The notes: a model not told the origin generated them from the sequence alone. Shown: positions 8,130 through 17,797, numbered from the stretch's first letter. The stretch is 64,000 nucleotides of DNA from Alkaliphilus transvaalensis ATCC 700919 (GCF_000621485.1 NZ_KK211287.1:34427-98426), one strand, 5' to 3'. Made by a program: numbers and translations.

Positions 8130-9275
8130 TTAATTCCCTACGATCTCCTGTTCCACTCCTTGGTGGGGAATGATACTTTTAATTATAAAGCCATTAGTTT
8201 GATCTATTTCCAGATATCCCCCTACAAATTTCAAACGTTCTTCCATAGAGCTGATGCCAATTCCTTTCTTAATTTCAACACAACTTTTACCATCATTTTT
8301 AATCACTAAATACACTCTATTGGCTTCGTAAATTAAGCAAATGTATATATTCTTTGCCTTGCCATGTCTTACGGCATTGGTTAGGGCTTCTTGAGCGTTT
8401 TTATAAAGAACCATTTCTACCCCCGGGTAAAGTTTTTGAATATTTCCCGTTACTTTCAGATCTATGTTTATTTCGGTTTCCTTACTGAATTTTCGAATCA
8501 TTTCTTCAAAAGATAAAATTAAATTCTTGTATTCCTTTGGCATGGTACTTCTAACAGTTTGCCTTAACACTTCTATACTCTCTCTCAAATTTTCTATTGC
8601 TGCCTTTAGAAAAGCCACACCATTGTTAAGGTCATTATCTAAAAGTCGAATGCCCGCCTCCATCTGCATTAAAAGGGCAGTTAATCGATGTCCTATAGTA
8701 TCATGGATTTCTTCCGAAATACGATGTCTTTCCTTTAAGGAAGCTAAATGTTCTACCTGCTGGGAATAATCAGATATTTGACTCTTTGCCACCTCTAATT
8801 GATAGCTATATTTACGCACTTCATCGTAAACTTCTTCAAGTTCAGCAATTTTTTTCCCCATGCTTTTAAATAGGAGGGCAAAAATAGAAGTAAGTAAAAA
8901 AATAAAATAACTTAAAATAATCAGGTTAGAATCTTTATTTTGAGTAAAGTAAAACAAGAACCCACCTACTAATAGGAGAAGTCCATATCTATGTTCTTCC
9001 TTAAGGAAGATACTATCAATGGTGGTAATCAATAGTGAAAAGTAGGTAATTCCTCCATAACGATTATAAATTAAGTAAATGAGAGCTAAGTCGAGTAACA
9101 AAGAAAGGAATATTGCTTTTCTTTTTAAAAAGACGGCTCTAATTTGTACATTTAATGCCAATAGCAGCAATAACATTAAGGCAATTGGAATATCTGTTTC
9201 TTTTAAGCCAAGTATAATAGGTATATTGAATAGTAAAATCATTAATCTAGTGATGCTGATTGATTTATTAAGCAA
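8130..9275 (-). CDS. NarL-family sensor histidine kinase (LnrJ-like)
   Basis: The N-terminal 130 residues contain several hydrophobic helices with only short loops, so the kinase is an intramembrane-sensing type without a large external sensor domain. A coiled coil follows (about 140-175), then the HisKA_3 dimerisation box RHRISEEIHDTIGHRL with the phospho-accepting histidine, and the HATPase_c domain (NAVRHGKAKN and GIGISSMEERL motifs, to about residue 370). The start is TTG with a GAGGTGAT ribosome site. Pairing with a NarL-type regulator and an ABC-2 exporter supports a role in sensing membrane-active compounds. Confidence 0.87.
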   Translation of the reverse strand: MLNKSISITRLMILLFNIPIILGLKETDIPIALMLLLLLALNVQIRAVFLKRKAIFLSLLLDLALIYLIYNRYGGITYFSLLITTIDSIFLKEEHRYGLLLLVGGFLFYFTQNKDSNLIILSYFIFLLTSIFALLFKSMGKKIAELEEVYDEVRKYSYQLEVAKSQISDYSQQVEHLASLKERHRISEEIHDTIGHRLTALLMQMEAGIRLLDNDLNNGVAFLKAAIENLRESIEVLRQTVRSTMPKEYKNLILSFEEMIRKFSKETEINIDLKVTGNIQKLYPGVEMVLYKNAQEALTNAVRHGKAKNIYICLIYEANRVYLVIKNDGKSCVEIKKGIGISSMEERLKFVGGYLEIDQTNGFIIKSIIPHQGVEQEIVGN

Positions 9276-9374
9276 TGGACATCACCTCTTTATTAAAATT
9301 ATAACTTGCTATACTTTTATAAATGTAAAGTAGGCAAAAATAAAATAGTACTATTTATAACACAAAATCTAACC

Positions 9375-10412
9375 CTAGTATACAGTATCCAAAATATCAT
9401 CAACTAAACTTTTCCATCCTTCTTCTGGTGAAAATAAACTATAATAATTACCGTCTTCCTTAGCATAGATATTGTGAATACCCCAAAATATTTTATGAAG
9501 AATAGATTTATCCCCTATTTCAGCATAGGGAACGTATTGATAAACGCCACTTTTACTAATATAAATCTGTCTTCCCGTTTCCCTCTCACCACTATAAAGT
9601 AACAATAACGGAGTTTGTCTATTAACATAAGTTTTATTTACTTTATAATGATATAGGTCTTCTAATTCTTCTATTAACCCTCGTATAACCCCCTGATTCT
9701 CGTAATTGACATCTTTATGAATAACGTATAATTTAGGGGTTTCTTCAAAATAGATTAGATCTGTGAGGCGATCTGGCTCCATAATCGATTTGGAGCTAGC
9801 CATTAGAACAGCTATCATCAATATTAAAATGAAGACATTCTCTAGCAGAAAACTCATTTTACTCTTCTTTTTTACCTCAGCTTCTTCAAGTGCGCTTTCC
9901 AAAAAATAGATTATTTCTCTTTTGCCCTCGTAGTCAAACCACTTTTTAAAATGAATAGAATAACTCTTTTTCTTCTTGAAAGTTGAAACATTGGTTTTTA
10001 CTTCAATGACCTTTGCTGAATTTGCTAGCGTATATAAAACTTCCTCTTCTTCTTCTTCTTTTTCAAAGTCTGAGTTTATGATTTCTTTTAAAGCAGTCTC
10101 TAATTGAACTAACAAATTTTTTCTGTCATCTAAGTTAACACTATAACTATAGCCACTAAAATATCTGATAACAACAGAAATAACAATTACTAAGAACAGT
10201 AAAAATAGTAGTTGTTGCGGTCTTTCAATGAATATAATAATGCTACTACAAACAAAAGTAACATTAAACATTAAACCTAAATCACTTTTAATTTTCACCA
10301 ATTTTTTTCCTTTTGTAAATAATGAAATGATACCATCGATAATGCCCGCCAATGCAACAAACAGGAAAAAGCTCCCCTGTATAAATGCTACTGTATTTTC
10401 ATCCCACATCAA
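9375..10412 (-). CDS. Unknown membrane protein with two separated helix pairs
   Basis: I do not recognise the family. The 345-residue product has two hydrophobic segments near the N-terminus (about 8-30) and two more at about 45-85, then a soluble, charged region with a poly-glutamate run near residue 118, another membrane segment at about 186-205 (LLENVFILILMIAVLMAS) and a C-terminal soluble domain of about 140 residues rich in aromatic residues. No catalytic motif was seen. It is followed 90 bp upstream by another unknown membrane protein on the same strand, and the two may be functionally linked. A ribosome site GGAGGT precedes adjacent TTG and ATG codons. Confidence 0.6.
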   Translation of the reverse strand: MMWDENTVAFIQGSFFLFVALAGIIDGIISLFTKGKKLVKIKSDLGLMFNVTFVCSSIIIFIERPQQLLFLLFLVIVISVVIRYFSGYSYSVNLDDRKNLLVQLETALKEIINSDFEKEEEEEEVLYTLANSAKVIEVKTNVSTFKKKKSYSIHFKKWFDYEGKREIIYFLESALEEAEVKKKSKMSFLLENVFILILMIAVLMASSKSIMEPDRLTDLIYFEETPKLYVIHKDVNYENQGVIRGLIEELEDLYHYKVNKTYVNRQTPLLLLYSGERETGRQIYISKSGVYQYVPYAEIGDKSILHKIFWGIHNIYAKEDGNYYSLFSPEEGWKSLVDDILDTVY

Positions 10413-10502
10413 TTCCAGCTACCTCCATTAATTAATCATTTTAATAGGATGATTATACCATATCAACTAATTAATAGAAAGTGATGGCTAGATACTTTGT
10501 AG

Positions 10503-11075
10503 CTATGCGCCTTCATGATATATAAATCTAATTTCCGCTTCGTAGAGTCGCTTATATAGATTAATTTCCTCTTGTAGTTCCCTCTTACTAATAAAAACAC
10601 TAGTGAAGAACTCCCAAAGAAAAACCCAACCTCCAATGAAAATTCCTTCATGAAGAACTTGATAAATTAAACTAGTTTCTGTCCCTCCAAAAAAGTAACC
10701 GATGCTTAAAAACAATAAAGATAAGACTAAATAGGAGGCAATTTTTTTATGAAGATTAGTAATTTTTTTATCAACCCTCGCCATTGCATATTCATAATAG
10801 TTCATATAGGCAGAAATTAAAGCTGTTTCCTTTCTTGTATCCTTCTTATTTATAGGAATATATAGAACAATAGAAATATCGAAATTTAGAGGAATATCTT
10901 CTGACGAATTCACTACAAAATCATTAAATTCATCTTCAATGTCTCGCTTCTTAAAGGGGGAAGGATCCCAATCATCATAAACGTCATCATAGTCATCTAA
11001 TGATACTTCAATTAAATATTTCTTACTTGTATCTTCAAATTTGTATAGCTTTTGAAAGTATCTTTTTTTACGCAT
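10503..11075 (-). CDS. Unknown small membrane protein
   Basis: I do not recognise this 190-residue protein. It has an acidic N-terminal soluble part (about 25-95, with the DDYDDVYDDWD stretch), a predicted amphipathic helix rich in Tyr and Lys (MNYYEYAMARVDKKI) and two hydrophobic segments at about 108-155 separated by a short loop, followed by a charged C-terminal helix (KRELQEEINLYKRLYEAEI). The start is supported by GGTGATAAG before ATG. It precedes the 345-residue unknown membrane protein on the same strand, and dispersed-repeat copy 2 lies directly upstream. Confidence 0.55.
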   Translation of the reverse strand: MRKKRYFQKLYKFEDTSKKYLIEVSLDDYDDVYDDWDPSPFKKRDIEDEFNDFVVNSSEDIPLNFDISIVLYIPINKKDTRKETALISAYMNYYEYAMARVDKKITNLHKKIASYLVLSLLFLSIGYFFGGTETSLIYQVLHEGIFIGGWVFLWEFFTSVFISKRELQEEINLYKRLYEAEIRFIYHEGA

Positions 11076-11104
11076 CTTATCACCATCAATTTAATAAATT
11101 TTTT

Positions 11105-11272
11105 AGAACAAAGTCTTTCTTCGGAAGATTTATAGGATGACTTTAGGTGAAAAAACTAAGCGACTTACACAATTTAATCCATTAAATTGGTTATCTGCTT
11201 ATCTTGAAACTCATTACGTAAAGTTCTCTTATTTTAATAATAATTAAAATCCAACTTTCCTATTCGTTATAA
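11105..11272 (+). repeat. Dispersed structured repeat, copy 2
   Basis: This is a nearly full copy, about 94 percent identical by eye to copy 3 across some 165 bp. It starts AGAACAAAGTC, has the TCTT.C/GGAAGA hairpin, GGATGACTTTAGG and TTACGTAAAGTTCT near the end, followed by a T-rich run and the shared tail CCTATTCGTTATA. Confidence 0.85.
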
Positions 11273-11388
11273 AAAAGCTATTACTTGAGTAAACTTAAAT
11301 TTTCTCTCTTATAATTTAGTTTACTCTAATGCTACTTGCTTTTATTCTTATTAAATGACGTATCTTATATCTGGAATAAAAAAAATAA

Positions 11389-11408
11389 GGAAGTCGCAAA
11401 TGACTTCC
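11389..11408 (-). terminator. Rho-independent terminator of parE-parC
   Basis: The stem GGAAGTC/GACTTCC with a six-base loop is followed on the minus strand by TTA and eight T residues, about 60 bp after the parC stop. Confidence 0.9.
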
Positions 11409-11470
11409 CTTCTAATTATTTAATTCAGATATTTAATTATGATTTTAAATTTCATCTCCAAATATATTAT

Positions 11471-13654
11471 TTATATAGTTAAATCTTCAAAACCCTTCTC
11501 TAGGTAGTCATCCTTCTTTAAGAATGCTCCTATAGCTGGTATTTTTGCCCGATAATACTTAGGATTTTTAAATACAACATCTTCTAAGGTTTTAATTTTA
11601 GAAAGGGTACTATTCTTCTTAGATTTAAGAACCTGTATTCCTCTAGAGTTTCTTGTGGTTTTTATAGGTATTTCATTCGTATCAAACACTAGAATTTTAT
11701 CAATACTGCTGATGGCTACCAAATCTTGATCTTCTTGTAGATGTGCGATATAAACTAATTCTGCTTCATCGGCATAGGCATTGGCCAATTGTTTTCTCTT
11801 GGTTTTAGTCTGATAGCTTTCCATTGGAATTTTAGCACCTTTACCGTTTTTATAGAAAAAGATCATAAATCCACTGTAGTCTTCCGTTGAAGTCATATAA
11901 ATAATCTTTTCATCGTCCGCTAATCCCAATAAGTTCTTTAAATAATCTCCTAAGCTACTGGTCTTCTTGTCTTCTAATTCATAATTTCTCACTTTATAAA
12001 CCACATGCTTATTGGAGAATAGTAGTAGCTCTGACTTATTGGTGCTTTCAACTTCTTGCACAATATAGTCATTATCCTTCAGCTTATGACCATTAGTACT
12101 ACTTCTTAGGGAGTTTAATGAAATCTTCTTAAGATAATTCTCGTTGGTTAAGAATACCTTAACACCGTAGTCTTCGATTAATAATTCTTCTGTTACTACT
12201 TCAATATGCTTTTCTTCGATCACATCGGTTTTTCTAGGATTACCGTACTTATTGGAGATTTCTTGAAGTTCTTTAATGATTAGTTTATTTACCTTGTCAT
12301 CACTTTTTAATATATTTTCGAGACGTTCAATTTCTTTTTCTAGGGCTTTTATATCCTTAGTTTTATTTAAAATATATTCCTGGTTAAAGTTTCTTAATTT
12401 GATCTCAGCAATAAATTCAGCTTGCACATCATCTATTTCAAAGCCCTTCATTAAATTCGGGACAACATCCTTATCCTTCTTTGTGTCCTTAACAATCTGA
12501 ACAGCTTTATCAATATCCAAAAGAATTTTCTCTAGACCTTTTAACAAATGAAGTCTCTCACTCTTTTGATTGATATCGAAGGCCAGCTGTCTTTTTACAC
12601 AACCAATTCTAAAGATGGTCCATTCTTTAATAATGCCTTTTACACCTAAAACCTTTGGATTCCCATTTATTAAAACATTAAAATTGCAACTGAAGGAATC
12701 TTGTAGGGTAGTTAACTTAAAGAGACGATTCATAAGATGTTCTGGGTCGGTATTACGCTTTAAGTCTAATGTAATTTTTAGACCTTCTTTATCAGTTTCA
12801 TCTCTTATATCACTAATGTCTTTAATCTTACCAGCCTTTACAAGTTCAATGATTTTTTCTATGATGGCTTCTGTTGTGGTGGTATAGGGAATCTCATAAA
12901 TATCGATGCAATTATTTTTCTTGTCATATCTATATTTTCCCCTTAAGTAAAAACTACCCTTCCCTGTCTCGTAAATCTCTTTAAGTTCCTTCTTATTAAG
13001 GATTAATTGTCCCCCCGATGAAAAGTCGGGAGCAATTAAGTACTGAGATAGATCTACTGCTTCATCCTTAAGAAATTCAATTGTAGCCTCACATACTTCC
13101 TTTAGGTTAAAGCTACAAATTGAACTGGCCATCCCTACAGCTATACCCATATTAGGGTTAGTAAGGATATGGGGAAATGTTGTTGGAAGTAGTTTAGGTT
13201 CTTGCATTGTATTATCATAATTAGGCACAAAATCTACTGTATCCTTATTAATATCTTTAAAAAATTCTTCACAAATAGCTTCTAGCTTGGCTTCTGTATA
13301 CCTTGGGGCTGCATAGGCCATTTCTTTAGAATAGTTCTTTCCAAAGTTACCCTTACTATCAATTAATGGATGTAATAATGCCTCGTTTCCTCTAGTCAAC
13401 CGTACCATTGTTTCATAAATAGCACCATCCCCGTGGGGGTTTAGTTTCATTGTTTGCCCAACAATATTGGCAGATTTAGTTTTTGCCCCCTTCAAAAGAC
13501 CCATTTTATACATCGTATAAAGGAGCTTACGGTGGGAGGGTTTTAAACCATCTATTTCTGGTAGAGCCCTAGAAACAATAACGCTCATTGAATAGGGCAT
13601 ATAGTTTTTTTCTAGGGTTTCAATTACATTTAAATTCGTTAATTTAGACTCCAT
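11471..13654 (-). CDS. parC: DNA topoisomerase IV subunit A (ParC, clostridial divergent type)
   Basis: This is the DNA-cleaving subunit of a type IIA topoisomerase. The breakage-reunion domain begins with IVSRALPEIDGLKPSHRKLLY; the quinolone-region motif reads LNPHGDGAIY rather than the usual HPHGDSA; the catalytic tyrosine is Tyr119 in APRYTEAKL. The C-terminal third (about 480-727) is a beta-pinwheel-like region but lacks the QRRGGKG gyrase box, so decatenation rather than supercoiling is expected. With 727 residues it is shorter than GyrA. It follows parE by 31 bp. Because the divergence is clear, the exact activity (topo IV versus a second gyrase-like enzyme) is not certain. Confidence 0.85.
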   Translation of the reverse strand: MESKLTNLNVIETLEKNYMPYSMSVIVSRALPEIDGLKPSHRKLLYTMYKMGLLKGAKTKSANIVGQTMKLNPHGDGAIYETMVRLTRGNEALLHPLIDSKGNFGKNYSKEMAYAAPRYTEAKLEAICEEFFKDINKDTVDFVPNYDNTMQEPKLLPTTFPHILTNPNMGIAVGMASSICSFNLKEVCEATIEFLKDEAVDLSQYLIAPDFSSGGQLILNKKELKEIYETGKGSFYLRGKYRYDKKNNCIDIYEIPYTTTTEAIIEKIIELVKAGKIKDISDIRDETDKEGLKITLDLKRNTDPEHLMNRLFKLTTLQDSFSCNFNVLINGNPKVLGVKGIIKEWTIFRIGCVKRQLAFDINQKSERLHLLKGLEKILLDIDKAVQIVKDTKKDKDVVPNLMKGFEIDDVQAEFIAEIKLRNFNQEYILNKTKDIKALEKEIERLENILKSDDKVNKLIIKELQEISNKYGNPRKTDVIEEKHIEVVTEELLIEDYGVKVFLTNENYLKKISLNSLRSSTNGHKLKDNDYIVQEVESTNKSELLLFSNKHVVYKVRNYELEDKKTSSLGDYLKNLLGLADDEKIIYMTSTEDYSGFMIFFYKNGKGAKIPMESYQTKTKRKQLANAYADEAELVYIAHLQEDQDLVAISSIDKILVFDTNEIPIKTTRNSRGIQVLKSKKNSTLSKIKTLEDVVFKNPKYYRAKIPAIGAFLKKDDYLEKGFEDLTI

Positions 13655-13685
13655 TTACTTCCTCCAGTAGCTTATATTCTTTTTT

Positions 13686-15665
13686 CTATACCACATCGTA
13701 GTCTTCAATATATTTATACCCATGCTCTGAAATAAATTCTTTTCTACCAGAAAGATTATCCCCTAAGAAGAGTTCAAAGGCTTCTTTGGTGGCCTGAGCT
13801 TCTGCTGGGGTGACTTTAATCAACCTTCTTGTTTCAGGATTCATAGTGGTATGCCACATCATTTCTGGCTCATTTTCACCTAATCCTTTAGAACGTTGAA
13901 TTTTGTAGTTCTTCTTTAGCTTCTTTAAAATTGTATTTTTCTCACTATCGGAATAAGCAAAATAAGTGTTATCCTTACTATCAGTAATCTCATACAATGG
14001 CGACTCTGCAATATATACATAACCCTTTTCTATTAATGTAGGAGTAAGGACATATAACATGGTTAAAATGAGGGTCCTAATCTGAAACCCATCAACATCG
14101 GCATCGGTACAAATAATAATTTTATTCCAATTTAATTTTTCAATATCAAAAAAGCTTAAATCATTATGCTTGTTTTTAATTTCAACCCCACAACCCAGTA
14201 CCTTTAACAAATCAACGATAATATCATTTTTAAAAATTTTATCGTAATCGGACTTTAAACAGTTTAATATTTTCCCTCTAACAGGGATAATCGCTTGAAA
14301 TTCTGCATCTCTACCCATTTTTGTTGAGCCTAGGGCAGAGTCTCCCTCTACGATAAATAACTCTCTACGGTTTAGGTCCTTTGTTCGGCAGTCTACAAAC
14401 TTCTTAACCTTATTAGCAAAGTTGTCTACCCCTTTACTAAGCTTTTTCTTAACATCTATTCTAGTAGATTCTGCCTTTTCTCTACTTCGCTTATTGATTA
14501 GGACTTGATCTATAATCCGATCTAACTCTCCTTGATTTTCAACAAAATAGATTTCAAGCTTCTCCTTTAAAAAGGCTGTCATTGCTTCTTGAATAAATTT
14601 ATTAGTAATTGCTTTTTTCGTTTGATTTTCATAGCTAGTAACGGTTGAATAAGTGTTTGTTACTAGAATTAAACTATCCTTAATATCTGTAAAGGTTACT
14701 CTTTTCTCGTTTTTGTTGTATTTATTCTTTTCTTTTATAAAGCTATGGATTTCTGATGTAAAGGCACTATCAACTGCTTTATCAGGAGATCCACCATATT
14801 CTAGATAAGACGAGTTATGATAATATTCTAATAGGGTGTTTTCATTATTAAAGGCAAAAGCTACCTCTATTTTTAGTTTATACGCTTCTTTATCTTCTCG
14901 ATCTCGACCTTTTGTTTCAAGTTCAAAAAATTGAGGCTCTGTGAAGCCTTTATCATCGTTAAGTTCTTTTATATAATCAATGATACCATTTTCATAAAAA
15001 TAGACAAAAGTTTCTTGGCTTTCTTCATCATACAACTTAAAAGTGATCCCTTTATTTGAGATGGCTTGTCTCTTTAAAGTTTCTTTAAAAAAGTCTAATG
15101 GAATATCTATATCATTGAAAACCTCTAAATCTGGCTTCCAACGAATAATTGAACCTGTATTTTCATAGTCATAACCCTCTTTAATTAATCCACCAATATT
15201 TTCTCCCTTTTCAAAGCGAAGCTGATAACGATGTCCGTCACGGAAAATTTCAACGTCCATATATTCTGATGCAAATTGAGTCGCAGCCGTACCAAGACCA
15301 TTTAAACCAATACTATATTGATAATTGCTACCAGAGTTATTGTTATACTTACCACCTCCATATAAGATAGTAAAAACAATCTCCCAATTATATTTTTGTT
15401 CTTTAGTATTATATTCAACTGGAATTCCTCTACCTTGGTCTCTAACTTCAATAGACTTATCTTTATATCTTATAACCTCAATGAAATTTCCAAAGCCTTC
15501 TTGGGCTTCATCTCTAGCATTTGCCACGATTTCTACTAGGGTATGGCGACAACCTTCTATTCCGTCACTACCAAATATAACCCCTGGTCTAAGTCTAACC
15601 TTATCTTTTTCTTCTAAAGTTGACAAACTATCATTTCCATAATTGTGTTGATTTTTTTCAGTCAT
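13686..15665 (-). CDS. parE: DNA topoisomerase IV subunit B (ParE, clostridial divergent type)
   Basis: This is the ATPase/TOPRIM subunit. The GHKL ATPase domain has VANARDEA, RDQGRGIP and GLNGLGTAATQ motifs, each slightly off the GyrB consensus (NSVDEA; GLHGVG). The TOPRIM domain shows EGDSALG, the metal-binding DADVDG and later QRSKGLGE. At 659 residues it matches the family. It heads a two-gene operon with parC. The sequence shares the divergent clostridial signature with its partner, so the two were probably inherited together. The start is ATG with AGGAAAGAGG upstream. Gyrase genes themselves are not in the window. Confidence 0.87.
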   Translation of the reverse strand: MTEKNQHNYGNDSLSTLEEKDKVRLRPGVIFGSDGIEGCRHTLVEIVANARDEAQEGFGNFIEVIRYKDKSIEVRDQGRGIPVEYNTKEQKYNWEIVFTILYGGGKYNNNSGSNYQYSIGLNGLGTAATQFASEYMDVEIFRDGHRYQLRFEKGENIGGLIKEGYDYENTGSIIRWKPDLEVFNDIDIPLDFFKETLKRQAISNKGITFKLYDEESQETFVYFYENGIIDYIKELNDDKGFTEPQFFELETKGRDREDKEAYKLKIEVAFAFNNENTLLEYYHNSSYLEYGGSPDKAVDSAFTSEIHSFIKEKNKYNKNEKRVTFTDIKDSLILVTNTYSTVTSYENQTKKAITNKFIQEAMTAFLKEKLEIYFVENQGELDRIIDQVLINKRSREKAESTRIDVKKKLSKGVDNFANKVKKFVDCRTKDLNRRELFIVEGDSALGSTKMGRDAEFQAIIPVRGKILNCLKSDYDKIFKNDIIVDLLKVLGCGVEIKNKHNDLSFFDIEKLNWNKIIICTDADVDGFQIRTLILTMLYVLTPTLIEKGYVYIAESPLYEITDSKDNTYFAYSDSEKNTILKKLKKNYKIQRSKGLGENEPEMMWHTTMNPETRRLIKVTPAEAQATKEAFELFLGDNLSGRKEFISEHGYKYIEDYDVV

Positions 15666-15985
15666 CTTTAGCCCTCTTTCCTTTTACTAAACACTAATAA
15701 ATATAATACCACATTTACTACATAACTTTCGACCCAACTTTTGACCTGTCTTTTCTTTATTAGACACAAAGGTTCCATTTCCTTCTAGACAGCAGTCGTG
15801 TCAAGATGGAAATTTAGTTAATACTATAGCAAATTTCTAACAATAAGGCAAATATTAAAATTAAAATAAGGATATATTTTTTGTTTGATTAAATTGCGTA
15901 ATACCATAATCTGAATTAATATTTGTTTTGTGTAAAGATAAAAACTATATCGTGCATTGTGAAAAGAGTAATCTAATAGAAAAGA

Positions 15986-16006
15986 GGCTAGAACATTATT
16001 CTAGCC
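15986..16006 (-). terminator. Terminator after the ABC-F gene
   Basis: The stem GGCTAGAA/TTCTAGCC is followed by CTCTTTTCT on the minus strand, immediately after the stop at 16012. In the rest of the 15666-15985 gap I see nothing beyond A/T-rich sequence. Confidence 0.8.
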
Positions 16007-16011
16007 AAATT

Positions 16012-17661
16012 TTATTCTATCATGCTTTTCAGTTGGTTAATTTTTTGTATCAGCCTATGATACTCTTGATCTAACGCTTCGAGATTACCTTTCTTATCTG
16101 GCAGGGATAGTTTACCCAAAATTTCTGAGAGTTTGTTTTGCGAAATTAATAATTCTTCTTGAAGTTCCTTCTTATTAAAGTCAAGCTGTTTGTTCTTTGT
16201 TTTTAAGAACTCCTGATAGCCTCCATTAAAAACTTTAATCTTTTGATGATCGATTGTCATGATTTGATTAGCAACCGATTCAATTAATTTTCTATCATGG
16301 GAAACAAATAATAAGCTTCGATCGTATTCCTTTAATGTTTCTTCAATCACCTCTAGGGATTTTATATCCAAATAATTTGTTGGTTCATCTAATATCAAAA
16401 GATTAAAATCTTGTAAAAGAATCTTAAGCAGTGAAGCCTTTACCCGTTCTCCTCCACTTAAAAGATGCACTTTTTTGTTTAAATCTTCCTTAGTAAATAA
16501 CATTCTACTTAGTAATATTCTAACGAAGGTCTCGTTGTAAATACTGGTTTCTAAAAGGTTGATTAAAAGACTTTTCTTCATGTCTAAATTTTTTATATCC
16601 TGACTAAAGTAGCCTATTTTAGCTCCCTTAGCCCTTTTAATAGAGGTCTCTTCCTCAATAATCATTTTTAATAGGGTTGTTTTTCCACAGCCATTTGGCC
16701 CCACAAGGGCTATCTTTTTCCCATTGACTATTGTAAACGCTGCATCATTAAAGATAATTCTATCACCAAAGGCTTTATTTACTTTTTCTCCTTGAACCAG
16801 CACTTTACTATAAAGCTTATCTCCCGCTTGAAGATCAAGCTTAATACTAACCTGTTCCTTTGGCTTTTCTTTAACCTCCAGCTGTTCAATTCTACTTTTA
16901 ATCCCCTTAGCTACCTTGTCAAAGTTGGCTTTAGCCTTCTGGTTGCCCATTTTATGAAGTCGAGCTTCAGAGTTACCCATCCTCTTTGGGGTCTTTTTTA
17001 TTTTCTTTGACTTTCCCTTTGTTTCTTCTAGGGCCTCCTCTAATCTGGTCTTTTCTTTAATATATTGATGGTATTGAAATTGGGCCCGTTCTTCTTCCAG
17101 TTTCATTTGCAGAAGATAATCGTCATAGTTTCCATGATAAATTTTAATTTTTCCATCTTTTACTTCTAATATTTTGTTACAGACTCGATTTAACAGATGT
17201 CTATCATGGGAAACCAGTAAAAGTCCCCCTTTAAATTTTTCTAATGAACTTTCCAGCAAGGCTATCCCTTCTAAATCTAAGTTACTAGTGGGTTCATCTC
17301 CACAGAGTAAATGACTATGTGAAGTTAGGGCCTGTGCCAGCTTAAATCTAGTTTTTTCACCACCACTCATGGTTTCCTCATATTGGCTCTTAACACCAAA
17401 CTTTGAAGCCAACTCTTTGCTGATTTCCTTTACCTTTGGCTCTTGCAGTTGAGTAATATAAGAAAGACTTCCTAATAGATTAATAACGCCTTCGTCTGGC
17501 TTAATTTCCTGACATAATATCTTCAATAAGGTAGTCTTTCCTACCCCATTGGCTCCAACAATCCCAATTCGGTCGGTGGCATATATCTTGAAGTCCTCAA
17601 CCTCTAAAATTAATCTATCTCCAAAATATTTTTTTATCTTTATTCCTTCTAATAAAAGCAT
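16012..17661 (-). CDS. ABC-F family ATPase, probable ribosome-protection (antibiotic resistance type) protein
   Basis: This protein has two ABC ATPase domains in one chain and no membrane segments, the ABC-F pattern of ribosome-bound ATPases. Domain 1 (about 5-190) has GANGVGKTTL, MSGGEKTRFKLA and GDEPTSNLD; domain 2 (about 315-500) has GPNGCGKTTL, LSGGERVKASLL and LDEPTNYLD. The interdomain linker (about 195-300) is long and strongly basic, as in Vga/Lsa/Msr resistance factors. The C-terminus adds a coiled coil. A TTG at 17664 directly precedes the ATG; the AAGGAGGG site fits the ATG. The ribosome site lies inside a terminator-like hairpin, so expression is probably controlled by attenuation. 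Substrate antibiotics (lincosamides, pleuromutilins, streptogramin A) are inferred from the family only. Confidence 0.85.
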   Translation of the reverse strand: MLLLEGIKIKKYFGDRLILEVEDFKIYATDRIGIVGANGVGKTTLLKILCQEIKPDEGVINLLGSLSYITQLQEPKVKEISKELASKFGVKSQYEETMSGGEKTRFKLAQALTSHSHLLCGDEPTSNLDLEGIALLESSLEKFKGGLLLVSHDRHLLNRVCNKILEVKDGKIKIYHGNYDDYLLQMKLEEERAQFQYHQYIKEKTRLEEALEETKGKSKKIKKTPKRMGNSEARLHKMGNQKAKANFDKVAKGIKSRIEQLEVKEKPKEQVSIKLDLQAGDKLYSKVLVQGEKVNKAFGDRIIFNDAAFTIVNGKKIALVGPNGCGKTTLLKMIIEEETSIKRAKGAKIGYFSQDIKNLDMKKSLLINLLETSIYNETFVRILLSRMLFTKEDLNKKVHLLSGGERVKASLLKILLQDFNLLILDEPTNYLDIKSLEVIEETLKEYDRSLLFVSHDRKLIESVANQIMTIDHQKIKVFNGGYQEFLKTKNKQLDFNKKELQEELLISQNKLSEILGKLSLPDKKGNLEALDQEYHRLIQKINQLKSMIE

Positions 17662-17662
17662 C

Positions 17663-17687
17663 AAAAAACCCTCCTTAATCTAGAGGG
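17663..17687 (-). terminator. Attenuator-type terminator in the ABC-F leader
   Basis: On the minus strand CCCTC (17683-17687) and GAGGG (17669-17673) form a stem followed by six T residues and then the ATG. The 3' arm is also the Shine-Dalgarno sequence AAGGAGGG. This places a termination/sequestration switch at the gene start. Confidence 0.65.
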
Positions 17688-17698
17688 ATAGTGTCGGT

Positions 17699-17797
17699 TT
17701 ATAGGTTATGTCCTTTAGAGATCTCCTTAATAAAAATAGATGTCAAAGCAATAGTCCGCTTCAAGCCCCTATAGGGTCCTATACAAACCATTCCCAT
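17699..17797 (-). CDS. Candidate leader peptide ORF in the ABC-F 5' leader
   Basis: A 32-codon frame starting MGMVCIGPYRG ends just before the attenuator hairpin. An AT-rich leader this long upstream of an ABC-F gene often encodes a short peptide whose translation senses drug-stalled ribosomes. No good Shine-Dalgarno site precedes it, so this may be only an open frame. A second candidate lies at 17829-17882. Confidence 0.3.
   Translation of the reverse strand: MGMVCIGPYRGLKRTIALTSIFIKEISKGHNL

Noticed and set aside
11471-15665. gyrA/gyrB identity
   Set aside because: The A subunit has no QRRGGKG gyrase box and both chains have the divergent topoisomerase IV signature.
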